Source: Methanobrevibacter sp.
GTDB taxonomy: Archaea; Methanobacteriota; Methanobacteria; Methanobacteriales; Methanobacteriaceae
Assembly (NCBI GenBank): GCA_021442885.1
Contig: JABUVA010000057.1
Coordinates: forward strand, 1 to 5,232
Direction of reading: 5' to 3'
Length of the DNA: 5,232 nucleotides
This document shows, piece after piece, positions 1 to 5,166 of this stretch. The notes beneath the pieces were generated by a model. The model made no database searches, was not told the origin of the DNA, and saw only the letters and a program-made list of their open reading frames with translations. How positions within the stretch are numbered: position 1 is the first letter of the stretch; each line of letters begins with the position of its first letter. Both the position numbers and the translations under genes were made by a program.

Positions 1-125
1 TAAATCCAGATATTGATAGTGGTAAGCAAGTAATTGATATTAAAATTAATGATAAAAAAGTTGGTAAATTAGTTGTTGAAATTGAAAAAGGTGGAATGAA
101 AAGCTCTGATGATGACTGGTTTTAA
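1..125 (+). CDS. 3' end of an unidentified gene, probably BREX pglZ (partial, 5' end outside window)
   Basis: An open frame enters from the left edge (first full codon at base 3) and ends at TAA 123-125, giving the last 40 residues of a larger protein. The tail reads as alternating hydrophobic and charged residues (VIDIKINDKKVGKLVVEIEK), consistent with beta strands, and ends in an acidic stretch closing with DDDWF. I do not recognise a diagnostic motif in so short a piece. Context is the main clue. The gene lies 18 bases before a BrxL-family gene on the same strand, so the two are probably co-transcribed. Proteins of this BrxL family (TIGR02688) are repeatedly found directly downstream of a roughly 880-residue PglZ-type protein (TIGR02687), the alkaline-phosphatase-fold BREX component. 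Assignment as pglZ is therefore inference from gene order. It could be another BREX or accessory gene. That it is a real coding end is fairly sure. Confidence 0.55.
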   Translation, partial: NPDIDSGKQVIDIKINDKKVGKLVVEIEKGGMKSSDDDWF

Positions 126-132
126 TATAACT

Positions 133-137
133 GAGGT
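133..137 (+). promoter_or_regulatory. Ribosome-binding site of brxL
   Basis: GAGGT lies 6 bases before the ATG at 144 and matches the AGGAGGTGATC complement of the archaeal 16S rRNA end. It supports 144 as the start. It sits in the 18-base gap after the upstream stop codon, leaving no room for a separate promoter there and suggesting one transcript for both genes. Confidence 0.75.
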
Positions 138-143
138 AATAAT

Positions 144-1574
144 ATGAATTTAGATGAAAAAATTAAAAATGCCTTTCCCGAAGAATCTGTTTATAAAAGT
201 CCTGAAAAATATAGTATTTTTACAGGATGGAATCTTCCTTCATTTGTTAAAGATTGGTTAATAAAAAGATATACTGATGAAAGAGGACAATTGGATGAAT
301 ATGGTATAAAAAAATTTATGGCTGATAATTTACCTACAGAACAAAGAAAAAAACATATAAAAGGATTGTTAATTACTGAAAATAAAGAAGTTAAATTATT
401 AGCAAGAATAATAACCACCCCCGATATACAAAAAGGTATTTTAAAATTCTCAATTCCTGATGCTGGATTAAAAATGAAAGATTGTCGTATACCAGATTAT
501 ATAGCTCGAAAACATCACGAATTAAGAGGGGGGGAAGTTTGGGGAATTGTTACATTAGATTATTTAATTCCTGATGGAAATGAAAAAGGAGTTATTGAAT
601 TAACAGATTTTAAGACATTTAAACCTTATGAAGTTAATTTTGATTATTTTTCATTGAAAAGAGAGGAATTTACTCTTGAAGAGTGGGTTGATTTATTAAT
701 TCGATCAATGGAATATAATCCAGATGGTTTTGATTCATTTACACAAAAATTAAGATTTATTAGTAGATTACTCGTATTTGTAGAGCCTAATCTTAACCTA
801 ATGGAACTAGCACCAAAAGGGACTGGTAAATCCTATGTATTTTCAAATCTCAGTAAATATGGATGGATGATTAGTGGAGGAACCGTCACAAGAGCAAAAT
901 TATTCTATGATATTTCAAAAGAAAGTCCAGGATTAATAGAACAATACGACTTTTTAGCATTAGATGAAATTGAAACAATAAAATTCCGTGACGAAAACGA
1001 ATTAATAGGAGCTATGAAGAATTATTTAGAAAATGGTAAATTTACAGTAGCTAAATATAGTGGAAGTTCGAATTGTGGATTGATTGTTTTAGGAAATCTC
1101 CCATTAGATGAAAACAAAAAACCTCTTAATAAACAATATTTTGCAGGATTACATAAATTTTTCAAAGATCCAGCATTGCTTGATAGATTCCATGGTTTTA
1201 TTGAGGGATGGTACTTGCCTAGAATGAAGGAAGAAATGAAAATAACAGGCTATGGTTTAAATGTAGAATATTTCTCTGAAATATTAAAATCTATGAGGAA
1301 AATCCCTGATTTTAGAGAAACTACAAATAACATGTTAAATATTCCTCCAAATTCAGATACAAGAGATGCTGAAGCAATTAGAAGAATTTCAACAGCCTAT
1401 CTAAAATTATTATTCCCTAATGCTCGTACTGTTGATGATATTACTCCAGAAGATTTTAAAAGATTTTGTTTAGAACCGGCAATAGAAATGAGAGGAATTA
1501 TAAAACATCAAATAAGTTTAATTGATCAAGAATTTACACCAGAATTACCTAATATTACAGTAAAACTAGATTAA
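144..1574 (+). CDS. brxL: BREX system AAA+ ATPase BrxL, short form
   Basis: This 476-residue protein belongs to the BrxL family (TIGR02688, once mislabelled as Lon protease), a component of BREX systems that block phage replication. Bacterial BrxL is known as a DNA-binding AAA+ protein. Visible in the sequence: an N-terminal region (about 1-200) without enzyme motifs, then the ATPase core. Walker A is APKGTGKS at residues 223-230, preceded by the family-typical FVEPNLNLMEL and followed by ISGGTVTRAKLFYD (243-256). Walker B is FLALDEIE at 270-277 (D274, E275). A sensor-1-like Asn lies in LIVLGNLP (312-319, N318), and DRFHGFIEGWYLPR (347-360) offers R348 and R360 as arginine-finger or sensor candidates. 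The end, around CLEPAIEMRG (442-451), lies where longer BrxL proteins of roughly 680 residues continue into a Lon-protease-like domain. That domain is absent here, with no sign of a frameshift in the remaining 14 bases before the next gene. The length fits the roughly 470-residue members of TIGR02688. The gene follows a probable pglZ and ends the plus-strand cluster. A G7 run lies in codons 129-131. Confidence 0.9.
   Translation: MNLDEKIKNAFPEESVYKSPEKYSIFTGWNLPSFVKDWLIKRYTDERGQLDEYGIKKFMADNLPTEQRKKHIKGLLITENKEVKLLARIITTPDIQKGILKFSIPDAGLKMKDCRIPDYIARKHHELRGGEVWGIVTLDYLIPDGNEKGVIELTDFKTFKPYEVNFDYFSLKREEFTLEEWVDLLIRSMEYNPDGFDSFTQKLRFISRLLVFVEPNLNLMELAPKGTGKSYVFSNLSKYGWMISGGTVTRAKLFYDISKESPGLIEQYDFLALDEIETIKFRDENELIGAMKNYLENGKFTVAKYSGSSNCGLIVLGNLPLDENKKPLNKQYFAGLHKFFKDPALLDRFHGFIEGWYLPRMKEEMKITGYGLNVEYFSEILKSMRKIPDFRETTNNMLNIPPNSDTRDAEAIRRISTAYLKLLFPNARTVDDITPEDFKRFCLEPAIEMRGIIKHQISLIDQEFTPELPNITVKLD
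528..534 (+). repeat. Seven-G homopolymer inside brxL
   Basis: Seven consecutive G residues encode Gly129, Gly130 and the first base of Glu131 of BrxL, next to AGA. It stands out in a gene where G runs longer than three are otherwise rare. Losing one G would bring a stop at 556-558; gaining one would bring a stop at 572-574. Either would truncate the protein before its ATPase domain. The tract is seen directly; a switching role is inference. Confidence 0.8.
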
Positions 1575-1588
1575 AATATAATAGCTAT

Positions 1589-2002
1589 TTAATCAGCATC
1601 AACAAAGAATAATAAACTAGCTATTAAACAGATTATTCCATAAATAGTTTTAATTAAAAAGCAGAATTTCAATTCTAGAATTATCTGTTCACGTGTTTTA
1701 TCTAAAGCATTGTAAAGATGATCAGGTGGTATTATAGCATGGCTTGAGTATAATATCCCTATTATTGAAAATATAATTATTAATATTGACCAGACTACAA
1801 ATATACAACCTAATATCCAGTTATTTTTTATTTTTTTACTTGGTATACATAGGAAAATAGCTGGAATCATTATTAAAATAAAGTCGAAAAAATCAAAGTT
1901 ATTACAACATATAAAATAAAATATAATGCCAATAGCTATTATTACAATGCCTATGTAGGTTTTATTGTTATATGTTATTTTTGATTTGATGTTTTCGAGC
2001 AT
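1589..2002 (-). CDS. Multi-span membrane protein of unknown function
   Basis: A 137-residue, strongly hydrophobic protein whose family I do not recognise. Four likely membrane segments are visible at about residues 17-33, 38-53, 62-85 and 112-134. A short basic stretch (SKKIKN, 55-60) lies between the second and third, and a polar loop (SSHAIIPPDHLYNALDKTREQ, roughly 86-106) between the third and fourth, so the protein probably sits in the cytoplasmic membrane. A pair of Cys at 32-33 is near the end of the first segment. The ATG at 2000-2002 has only a weak ribosome-binding match (TTGGA, about 5 bases upstream). The gene begins 27 bases after the stop of the 31-codon membrane gene and may be translated from the same transcript as the aminotransferase. 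It runs convergently toward brxL, with 14 bases between the two stop codons. No promoter of its own is evident. The length and consistent membrane pattern support a real gene, but function cannot be given. Confidence 0.65.
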   Translation of the reverse strand: MLENIKSKITYNNKTYIGIVIIAIGIIFYFICCNNFDFFDFILIMIPAIFLCIPSKKIKNNWILGCIFVVWSILIIIFSIIGILYSSHAIIPPDHLYNALDKTREQIILELKFCFLIKTIYGIICLIASLLFFVDAD

Positions 2003-2029
2003 TTTTCCAACTATTTTAAAATATGAATT

Positions 2030-2125
2030 TTAAGCCATTGGTAGTTTAAATCCGCCAAAGAAGTAAACTAAAGCTATTACAATAATTACTATTATAATAA
2101 AAATTGTATAATATTTAATATTCAT
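2030..2125 (-). CDS. 31-residue single-span membrane protein
   Basis: A small frame of 31 codons plus TAA starts at ATG 2123-2125 and ends at 2030-2032. The product begins MNIKYYT, continues as an almost unbroken run of Ile, Val, Leu and Phe (about residues 8-23), then ends GGFKLPMA. This is a typical single transmembrane helix with a short polar tail. It is supported as a real gene by a strong GGAGG site at 2135-2139, 9 bases from the ATG, which is better than the site of the larger gene downstream. It starts 15 bases after the stop of the aminotransferase gene and precedes the 137-residue membrane protein, so the three genes look like one operon. No family is recognised. It could be a small regulatory or scaffold subunit of a membrane complex; that is a guess. 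Alternatively the GGAGG could be chance and the frame untranslated, but its position makes that less likely. Confidence 0.6.
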   Translation of the reverse strand: MNIKYYTIFIIIVIIVIALVYFFGGFKLPMA

Positions 2126-2134
2126 TTTATAACC

Positions 2135-2139
2135 CCTCC
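2135..2139 (-). promoter_or_regulatory. Strong ribosome-binding site for the 31-codon gene
   Basis: On the minus strand the sequence TGGAGGGGTT (2140 down to 2131) contains a perfect GGAGG, 9 bases before the ATG at 2125. It begins directly after the aminotransferase stop codon (2141-2143). It decides in favour of translation of the 31-codon frame, which would otherwise be easy to dismiss. Confidence 0.65.
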
Positions 2140-2140
2140 A

Positions 2141-3247
2141 TTAGTTTATTTTATTTGATGCCTCTTTTAGAGCTTCAATAATTAAATCTAAGTCTTGTTT
2201 AGTTAGTGATGGGTGTACTGGTAAGGATATTACAGTGTTTGCTGCTAATTCTGCTTTTGGAGATGAACCTGTAAATTTAAGTTCTTCATATATTGGTTGA
2301 TTGTATAGTGGAATTGGGTAGTGTATACCTGTTCCTATTCCATTTTCAGTTAAAATATCAATCCATTCGTCCCTATCTCCTTTAGTAACCCTAATAGTAT
2401 ATTGATGATAAACATGTTTTCTATTTTCAGGTGATGCTGGTGTGACAACACCATCTACATCTTTTAAACCTTCATTTAAATATTCTGCATTAGCTATTCT
2501 TTGTTTATTAAATTCATCAATTTTTTCTAGTTGTGCTAGTCCTATAGCTGCTGCAATATCATTACTTCTAAAGTTAAATCCTATTTCATCATGTTGATAT
2601 TTAATGTTAGAACCATGAGCTCTAAATACTTTTGCTTTTTCAGCTAGTTCCTTATTGTTAGTGGTAATCATTCCACCTTCACTTGTTGTCATGTTTTTAG
2701 TAGGATAGAAACTAAAACAAGCTATATCTCCTATACTTCCAACTTTTTCATCATTATACATTGCACCATGGGCTTGTGCTGCATCTTCTATAACAAGTAA
2801 ATCATGTTTGTCAGCTATTTCTCTGATTTTATCCATATCTGCAGCTTGACCATATAATTGAACTGGTAAAATGGCCTTTGTTTTATCTGTAATTAAATCT
2901 TCAATTGTATTAGGGTCAATATTATATGTATCTAAGTCAATATCTGCAAAAACCGGAGTTGCACCAGTGTATACTATTGAATTTCCACTAGCTATAAATG
3001 TAAAAGGAGTTGTTATTACTTCATCACCTGGACCAATATCACAAGCAAGTAAAGCTACATGTAATGCTGCTGTACCTGAGTTAGTAGCTATTCCATATTT
3101 AGCATCTACCCATTGGGAGAATTTTTCTTCAAATTCCATTACTTTAGGGCCTTGTGCTATCATTCCAGATTTTAATACTTCAACAACATTTTCAATTTCC
3201 TCATCCTCAATTATAGGTTTTGCAATTGAAACTTTAATATTTGCCAT
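2141..3247 (-). CDS. DegT/DnrJ/EryC1/StrS-family PLP-dependent sugar aminotransferase
   Basis: A full-length 368-residue fold-type I aminotransferase of the DegT/DnrJ/EryC1/StrS family. These enzymes transfer an amino group, usually from glutamate, to a keto-sugar nucleotide in the cytoplasm for making surface glycans. Visible features: [11 protein letters not shown] (56-66), the phosphate-binding region; [20 protein letters not shown] (72-91); EDAAQAHGA (154-162), whose Asp155 should contact the PLP ring nitrogen; and [15 protein letters not shown] (179-193), where Lys184 is the expected Schiff-base lysine. [17 protein letters not shown] (227-243) and the C-terminal [16 protein letters not shown] (303-318) are also family hallmarks. 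No key residue is missing. ATG at 3245-3247 is preceded by GGTGAT. It is the first gene of a probable operon with two membrane genes downstream and is divergent from trm1. The exact substrate (for example a 3-keto or 4-keto UDP-sugar) cannot be read from the sequence. No other sugar genes are in view, so a link to pseudomurein or glycan precursors is only inference. Confidence 0.93.
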   Translation of the reverse strand: MANIKVSIAKPIIEDEEIENVVEVLKSGMIAQGPKVMEFEEKFSQWVDAKYGIATNSGTAALHVALLACDIGPGDEVITTPFTFIASGNSIVYTGATPVFADIDLDTYNIDPNTIEDLITDKTKAILPVQLYGQAADMDKIREIADKHDLLVIEDAAQAHGAMYNDEKVGSIGDIACFSFYPTKNMTTSEGGMITTNNKELAEKAKVFRAHGSNIKYQHDEIGFNFRSNDIAAAIGLAQLEKIDEFNKQRIANAEYLNEGLKDVDGVVTPASPENRKHVYHQYTIRVTKGDRDEWIDILTENGIGTGIHYPIPLYNQPIYEELKFTGSSPKAELAANTVISLPVHPSLTKQDLDLIIEALKEASNKIN

Positions 3248-3250
3248 TTT

Positions 3251-3256
3251 ATCACC
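3251..3256 (-). promoter_or_regulatory. Ribosome-binding site of the aminotransferase gene
   Basis: On the minus strand GGTGAT (3256 down to 3251) ends 3 bases before the ATG at 3247. It matches the 3' half of the AGGAGGTGATC archaeal Shine-Dalgarno consensus, so the effective spacing from the core is normal. It fixes the start at 3247. Confidence 0.65.
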
Positions 3257-3297
3257 AATTTAATATTTATCTACTGTTTATATATTATAATCTTAAT

Positions 3298-3308
3298 ATT
3301 ATATAAAA
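3298..3308 (-). promoter_or_regulatory. Candidate TATA box for the aminotransferase operon
   Basis: Read on the minus strand, TTTTATATAAT resembles the archaeal TATA element (TTTATATA). A start of transcription about 25 bases downstream, near 3276, would give a leader of roughly 28 bases including the GGTGAT site. Another TATA-like stretch at 3278-3287 would place the start too close to the gene. The region is so A/T-rich that this is a best guess. Confidence 0.4.
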
Positions 3309-3374
3309 TATTCAATATTTTGATAACTGTTAATTTTAGCTGTATTGTATAAAAAATCTTATTATCAATAAAAT

Positions 3375-3382
3375 AAATATAA
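3375..3382 (+). promoter_or_regulatory. Candidate TATA box for trm1
   Basis: AAATATAA lies about 48 bases before the trm1 ATG. Transcription starting roughly 25 bases downstream, near 3404, would leave a short leader containing the AGGTGA site. The neighbouring AAATAGCTATTT (3389-3400) is a perfect 12-base palindrome just upstream of the predicted start and could be an operator or chance. A/T richness limits confidence. Confidence 0.35.
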
Positions 3383-3415
3383 TAGTTTAAATAGCTATTT
3401 TAAAGAATAATTAAT

Positions 3416-3421
3416 AGGTGA
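3416..3421 (+). promoter_or_regulatory. Ribosome-binding site deciding the trm1 start
   Basis: AGGTGA matches the archaeal Shine-Dalgarno consensus and lies 5 bases before ATG 3427-3429. The in-frame GTG at 3418-3420 is part of this site, so it cannot be the initiator. The start is therefore placed at 3427, three codons later than the longest open frame. Confidence 0.75.
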
Positions 3422-3426
3422 ATATA

Positions 3427-4605
3427 ATGAAGGGAATAGAGGAAAATGAAGATTATAAAATTATAACAATAAAAGAAGGAACAACAAATATACAATTCCC
3501 AGAATATGAAAAAGTTTCATCCCAAGCTCCTGTTTTTTATAATCCAAAAATGGAATTAAATAGAGATATTTCAATTTTAGCCCTTCAAGTATTTCAAAAA
3601 AGAGAGTCTAGAGAACTAACTGTCTGTGATCTATTTGGAGGAAGTGGTATTCGTGGAGTTCGCTATAAAAATGAGATTGATGGTATTGGGGAAGTAGCTA
3701 TTAATGATATAAGTGAAACTGCTAATGAATTTGAAAAAGTTAATGTAGAGCTTAATGGTTTAGATGATATTACAATATCACAAAATGATGCAAGTTTATT
3801 CTTAAGAAAAAATAGAGGAAGGTTTGATATAATTGATATTGATCCTTTTGGAACACCATCTCCTTTCTTAGATTCAGCAGGATATTGTGCACGTAAAAAT
3901 TCATTACTTTGTGTAACTGCTACAGATACATCAGCACTATGTGGAACCTATAAAGAACCCTGTATTAGAAAATACAATGCAAAACCCTATAAAAGTGAAT
4001 ACTGTCATGAAAATGGAATAAGAATACTAGCAGGCTTTACTGCACTAACACTAGCTAAATATAAAAAATACATATCAATAAAACTATCCCACAGTACAGA
4101 ACACTACATGAGACTCTATATTGAAGTATTAAAAGGATCAAAAGCAACAGATGAATCATTAGAAAATATTGGTTATATAAGTCATTGTAAAGAATGTTTA
4201 TACCGTGAAACCAAAAAAGGTATTGGAACATCCTTAAATGACACATGTCCAGAATGTGGAGAGAAATTAATCCATGCAGGACCATTATGGTTAGGACAAA
4301 TACAAGATAAATCATTTATATCAGAAATGATTGAAGAGTTAAATGAAAAAACATTAAACAGCAAAGAACAAATTTTAAAATTACTAAATAGCTGTTTAGC
4401 TGAAGCTGATGGAGAAATAACATTCTATGATGTTCACACACTATGTAGAGTATTGAAAATAAGTGCACCTAAATTTGATTTAATTATTGAAAAAATAAAA
4501 GAAAAAGGATATCCTGTAGTTAAAACCCATTACAGTCCATTAGGTATAAAAACAAACATGCCAATAACAGAAATAAAAGAATTAATTCAAAGTTTAACTA
4601 AATAA
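3427..4605 (+). CDS. trm1: tRNA (guanine26-N2)-dimethyltransferase Trm1
   Basis: This 392-residue protein is the archaeal Trm1, which uses S-adenosylmethionine to methylate the N2 of guanine 26 in tRNA to the mono- and dimethyl forms, stabilising the tRNA elbow. The N-terminal part carries PVFYNPKMELNRD (35-47), a conserved Trm1 segment. The SAM-binding motif is DLFGGSGIRG (68-77), an acidic residue at the second strand is in INDIS (92-96), and the catalytic motif is DIDPFGTP (137-144), with Asp139 heading the DPFG signature. TATDTSALCG (164-173) and KYNAKPYKSEYCHENGIRIL (182-201) are also typical. The C-terminal half holds a Cys4 zinc site, C254-x2-C257 and C274-x2-C277, then GPLWLG (285-290). 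The length is normal and nothing is missing. It is transcribed alone, divergent from the aminotransferase, and followed by a T-rich terminator. ATG 3427 is chosen because an upstream in-frame GTG (3418) lies inside the ribosome-binding site. Confidence 0.97.
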   Translation: MKGIEENEDYKIITIKEGTTNIQFPEYEKVSSQAPVFYNPKMELNRDISILALQVFQKRESRELTVCDLFGGSGIRGVRYKNEIDGIGEVAINDISETANEFEKVNVELNGLDDITISQNDASLFLRKNRGRFDIIDIDPFGTPSPFLDSAGYCARKNSLLCVTATDTSALCGTYKEPCIRKYNAKPYKSEYCHENGIRILAGFTALTLAKYKKYISIKLSHSTEHYMRLYIEVLKGSKATDESLENIGYISHCKECLYRETKKGIGTSLNDTCPECGEKLIHAGPLWLGQIQDKSFISEMIEELNEKTLNSKEQILKLLNSCLAEADGEITFYDVHTLCRVLKISAPKFDLIIEKIKEKGYPVVKTHYSPLGIKTNMPITEIKELIQSLTK

Positions 4606-4649
4606 AAATGCTTTTTCAAGATTATTTCTGATTTAATGTATATTCATTA

Positions 4650-4663
4650 TTTTTTCGATTTTT
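4650..4663 (+). terminator. T-rich terminator of trm1
   Basis: TTTTTTCGATTTTT, 45 bases past the trm1 stop codon, has two T runs separated by three bases. Archaeal RNA polymerase commonly terminates at such T tracts without needing a hairpin. No other gene lies between. Confidence 0.45.
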
Positions 4664-4787
4664 GATTATTAGAGCATTAAATAGAATTTTTAATGTATGA
4701 TGCATAAGGATTGATTTAATCATCAATATCATCTATTAAATGACTATTCAATTTAAAACAATTTATTATTTATTTAATTTAAAAAAT

Positions 4788-4808
4788 AAAGTTTTATTAA
4801 ACTTTTTT
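4788..4808 (+). terminator. A/T hairpin followed by a T run
   Basis: AAAGTTT (4788-4794) and AAACTTT (4799-4805) form a 7-base stem with a TATT loop, followed by TTT. This resembles a back-up terminator for trm1 transcripts. The stem has a single G-C pair and may be chance in such A/T-rich DNA. Confidence 0.25.
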
Positions 4809-4811
4809 AAA

Positions 4812-4838
4812 AATAATTGACTTTTACAATTATTGTAA
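4812..4838. repeat. Overlapping short inverted repeats
   Basis: AATAATTG (4812-4819) pairs perfectly with CAATTATT (4827-4834) around a 7-base loop. The right arm also belongs to the near-perfect palindrome TTACAAT-T-ATTGTAA (4824-4838). The two foldings are mutually exclusive. Either could be a protein-binding palindrome or chance. Confidence 0.3.
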
Positions 4839-4850
4839 GATTATGATTCC

Positions 4851-4876
4851 CCCAACTTTATTTTTATAAACTGAAG
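4851..4876. repeat. Imperfect direct repeat, left copy
   Basis: This stretch starts CCCAACTT and ends ACTG-AAG. It matches the copy at 5135-5163 at about 24 of its 26 bases, with three extra bases in the right copy. It is less A/T-biased than the surroundings, which makes chance similarity less likely. It starts within a run of five C (4849-4853). Confidence 0.5.
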
Positions 4877-5064
4877 AATATCCAAAAATAGCATAATTCT
4901 TGGATTTTTATAATTACTTCATCATAGAGCTTGTTATAGGTTCTAGATTCATTTTAATATCATAGCATCACTATAAACCCATTATTAATGAATTTTATAT
5001 ATGTGGTAATTATTATATCATGAAATAATATGAATAAAGTACAATTTCAAGTGTAAAAAATAAA

Positions 5065-5078
5065 GGAAAGATTTATAA
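5065..5078 (+). promoter_or_regulatory. Candidate BRE/TATA promoter
   Basis: GGAAAG directly followed by ATTTATAA is the best promoter-like sequence in the right-hand intergenic region: a purine-rich BRE followed by a TTTATAA box. Transcription would start near 5100 and produce a leader of about 30 bases carrying the GGAGG at 5118-5122. It may serve a gene beyond the window or be left from a decayed one. Confidence 0.4.
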
Positions 5079-5117
5079 GGAATATACCTGCTATAAATAA
5101 ATAGAGAGAATAAATTT

Positions 5118-5166
5118 GGAGGAAAAAAATATAGCCCAACTTCATTTTTCATATACTGGAAAGTGA
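5118..5166 (+). other. Ribosome-binding site with no standard start codon (possible decayed gene start)
   Basis: GGAGG (5118-5122) is a consensus Shine-Dalgarno site about 18 bases after the predicted transcription start, but no ATG, GTG or TTG follows at working distance. The codon at the ideal 8-base spacing is ATA (5131-5133), followed by nine sense codons (AQLHFSYTGK begins right after it and ends at TGA 5164-5166). This is what an ATG-to-ATA change plus a frame break in a dead gene would leave. It could also be a tiny non-canonical leader peptide, or a chance GGAGG. I do not recognise the peptide. Confidence 0.3.
5135..5163. repeat. Imperfect direct repeat, right copy
   Basis: The partner of 4851-4876 in the same orientation: both begin CCCAACTT, share ATTTTT, ATA and ACTG, and end AAG, while this copy has three more bases. 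It lies between the arms of the 5111-5198 inverted repeat and overlaps the ten codons after the start-less GGAGG. Spacing between the copies is 284 bases. Its origin is unknown; a relic of a duplicated gene end or element end is possible. Confidence 0.5.

Noticed and set aside
191..418. 75-codon minus-strand frame opposite brxL
   Set aside because: It is a shadow of the brxL coding sequence with no supporting signals.
1824..1837. Two long T runs on the plus strand downstream of brxL as its terminator
   Set aside because: They lie 250 bases past the stop and are explained by lysine and asparagine codons of the minus-strand membrane gene. A role is possible but not supported.
2871..3263. 130-codon plus-strand frame opposite the aminotransferase
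   Set aside because: It lies antisense to a gene whose family motifs are all intact, and it has no recognisable features of its own.
4055..4364. Minus-strand frames of 86 and 60 codons opposite trm1
   Set aside because: They overlap the Trm1 zinc-site coding region, are dominated by residues forced by the opposite strand, and lack ribosome-binding sites.
4632..4698. Direct repeat TTTAATGTAT at 4632-4641 and 4689-4698
   Set aside because: Ten A/T-rich bases repeated once in such a region are expected by chance.
4917..4923. AUGAUGA on the minus strand as box C of a C/D guide RNA
   Set aside because: No CUGA box follows within about 100 bases, and no terminal stem is visible.
4937..4950. AGGTTCTAGATTC resembling a tRNA T-loop
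   Set aside because: It does not fit the GTTCRANNC loop properly, and no acceptor or anticodon stems can be built around it.
4867..4953. 29-codon minus-strand open stretch that reads like ordinary protein (contains RTYNKLYDE)
   Set aside because: It is bounded by stops on both sides, has no start codon near its beginning and no recognised family. A stretch this short can occur by chance, so I do not call a pseudogene.
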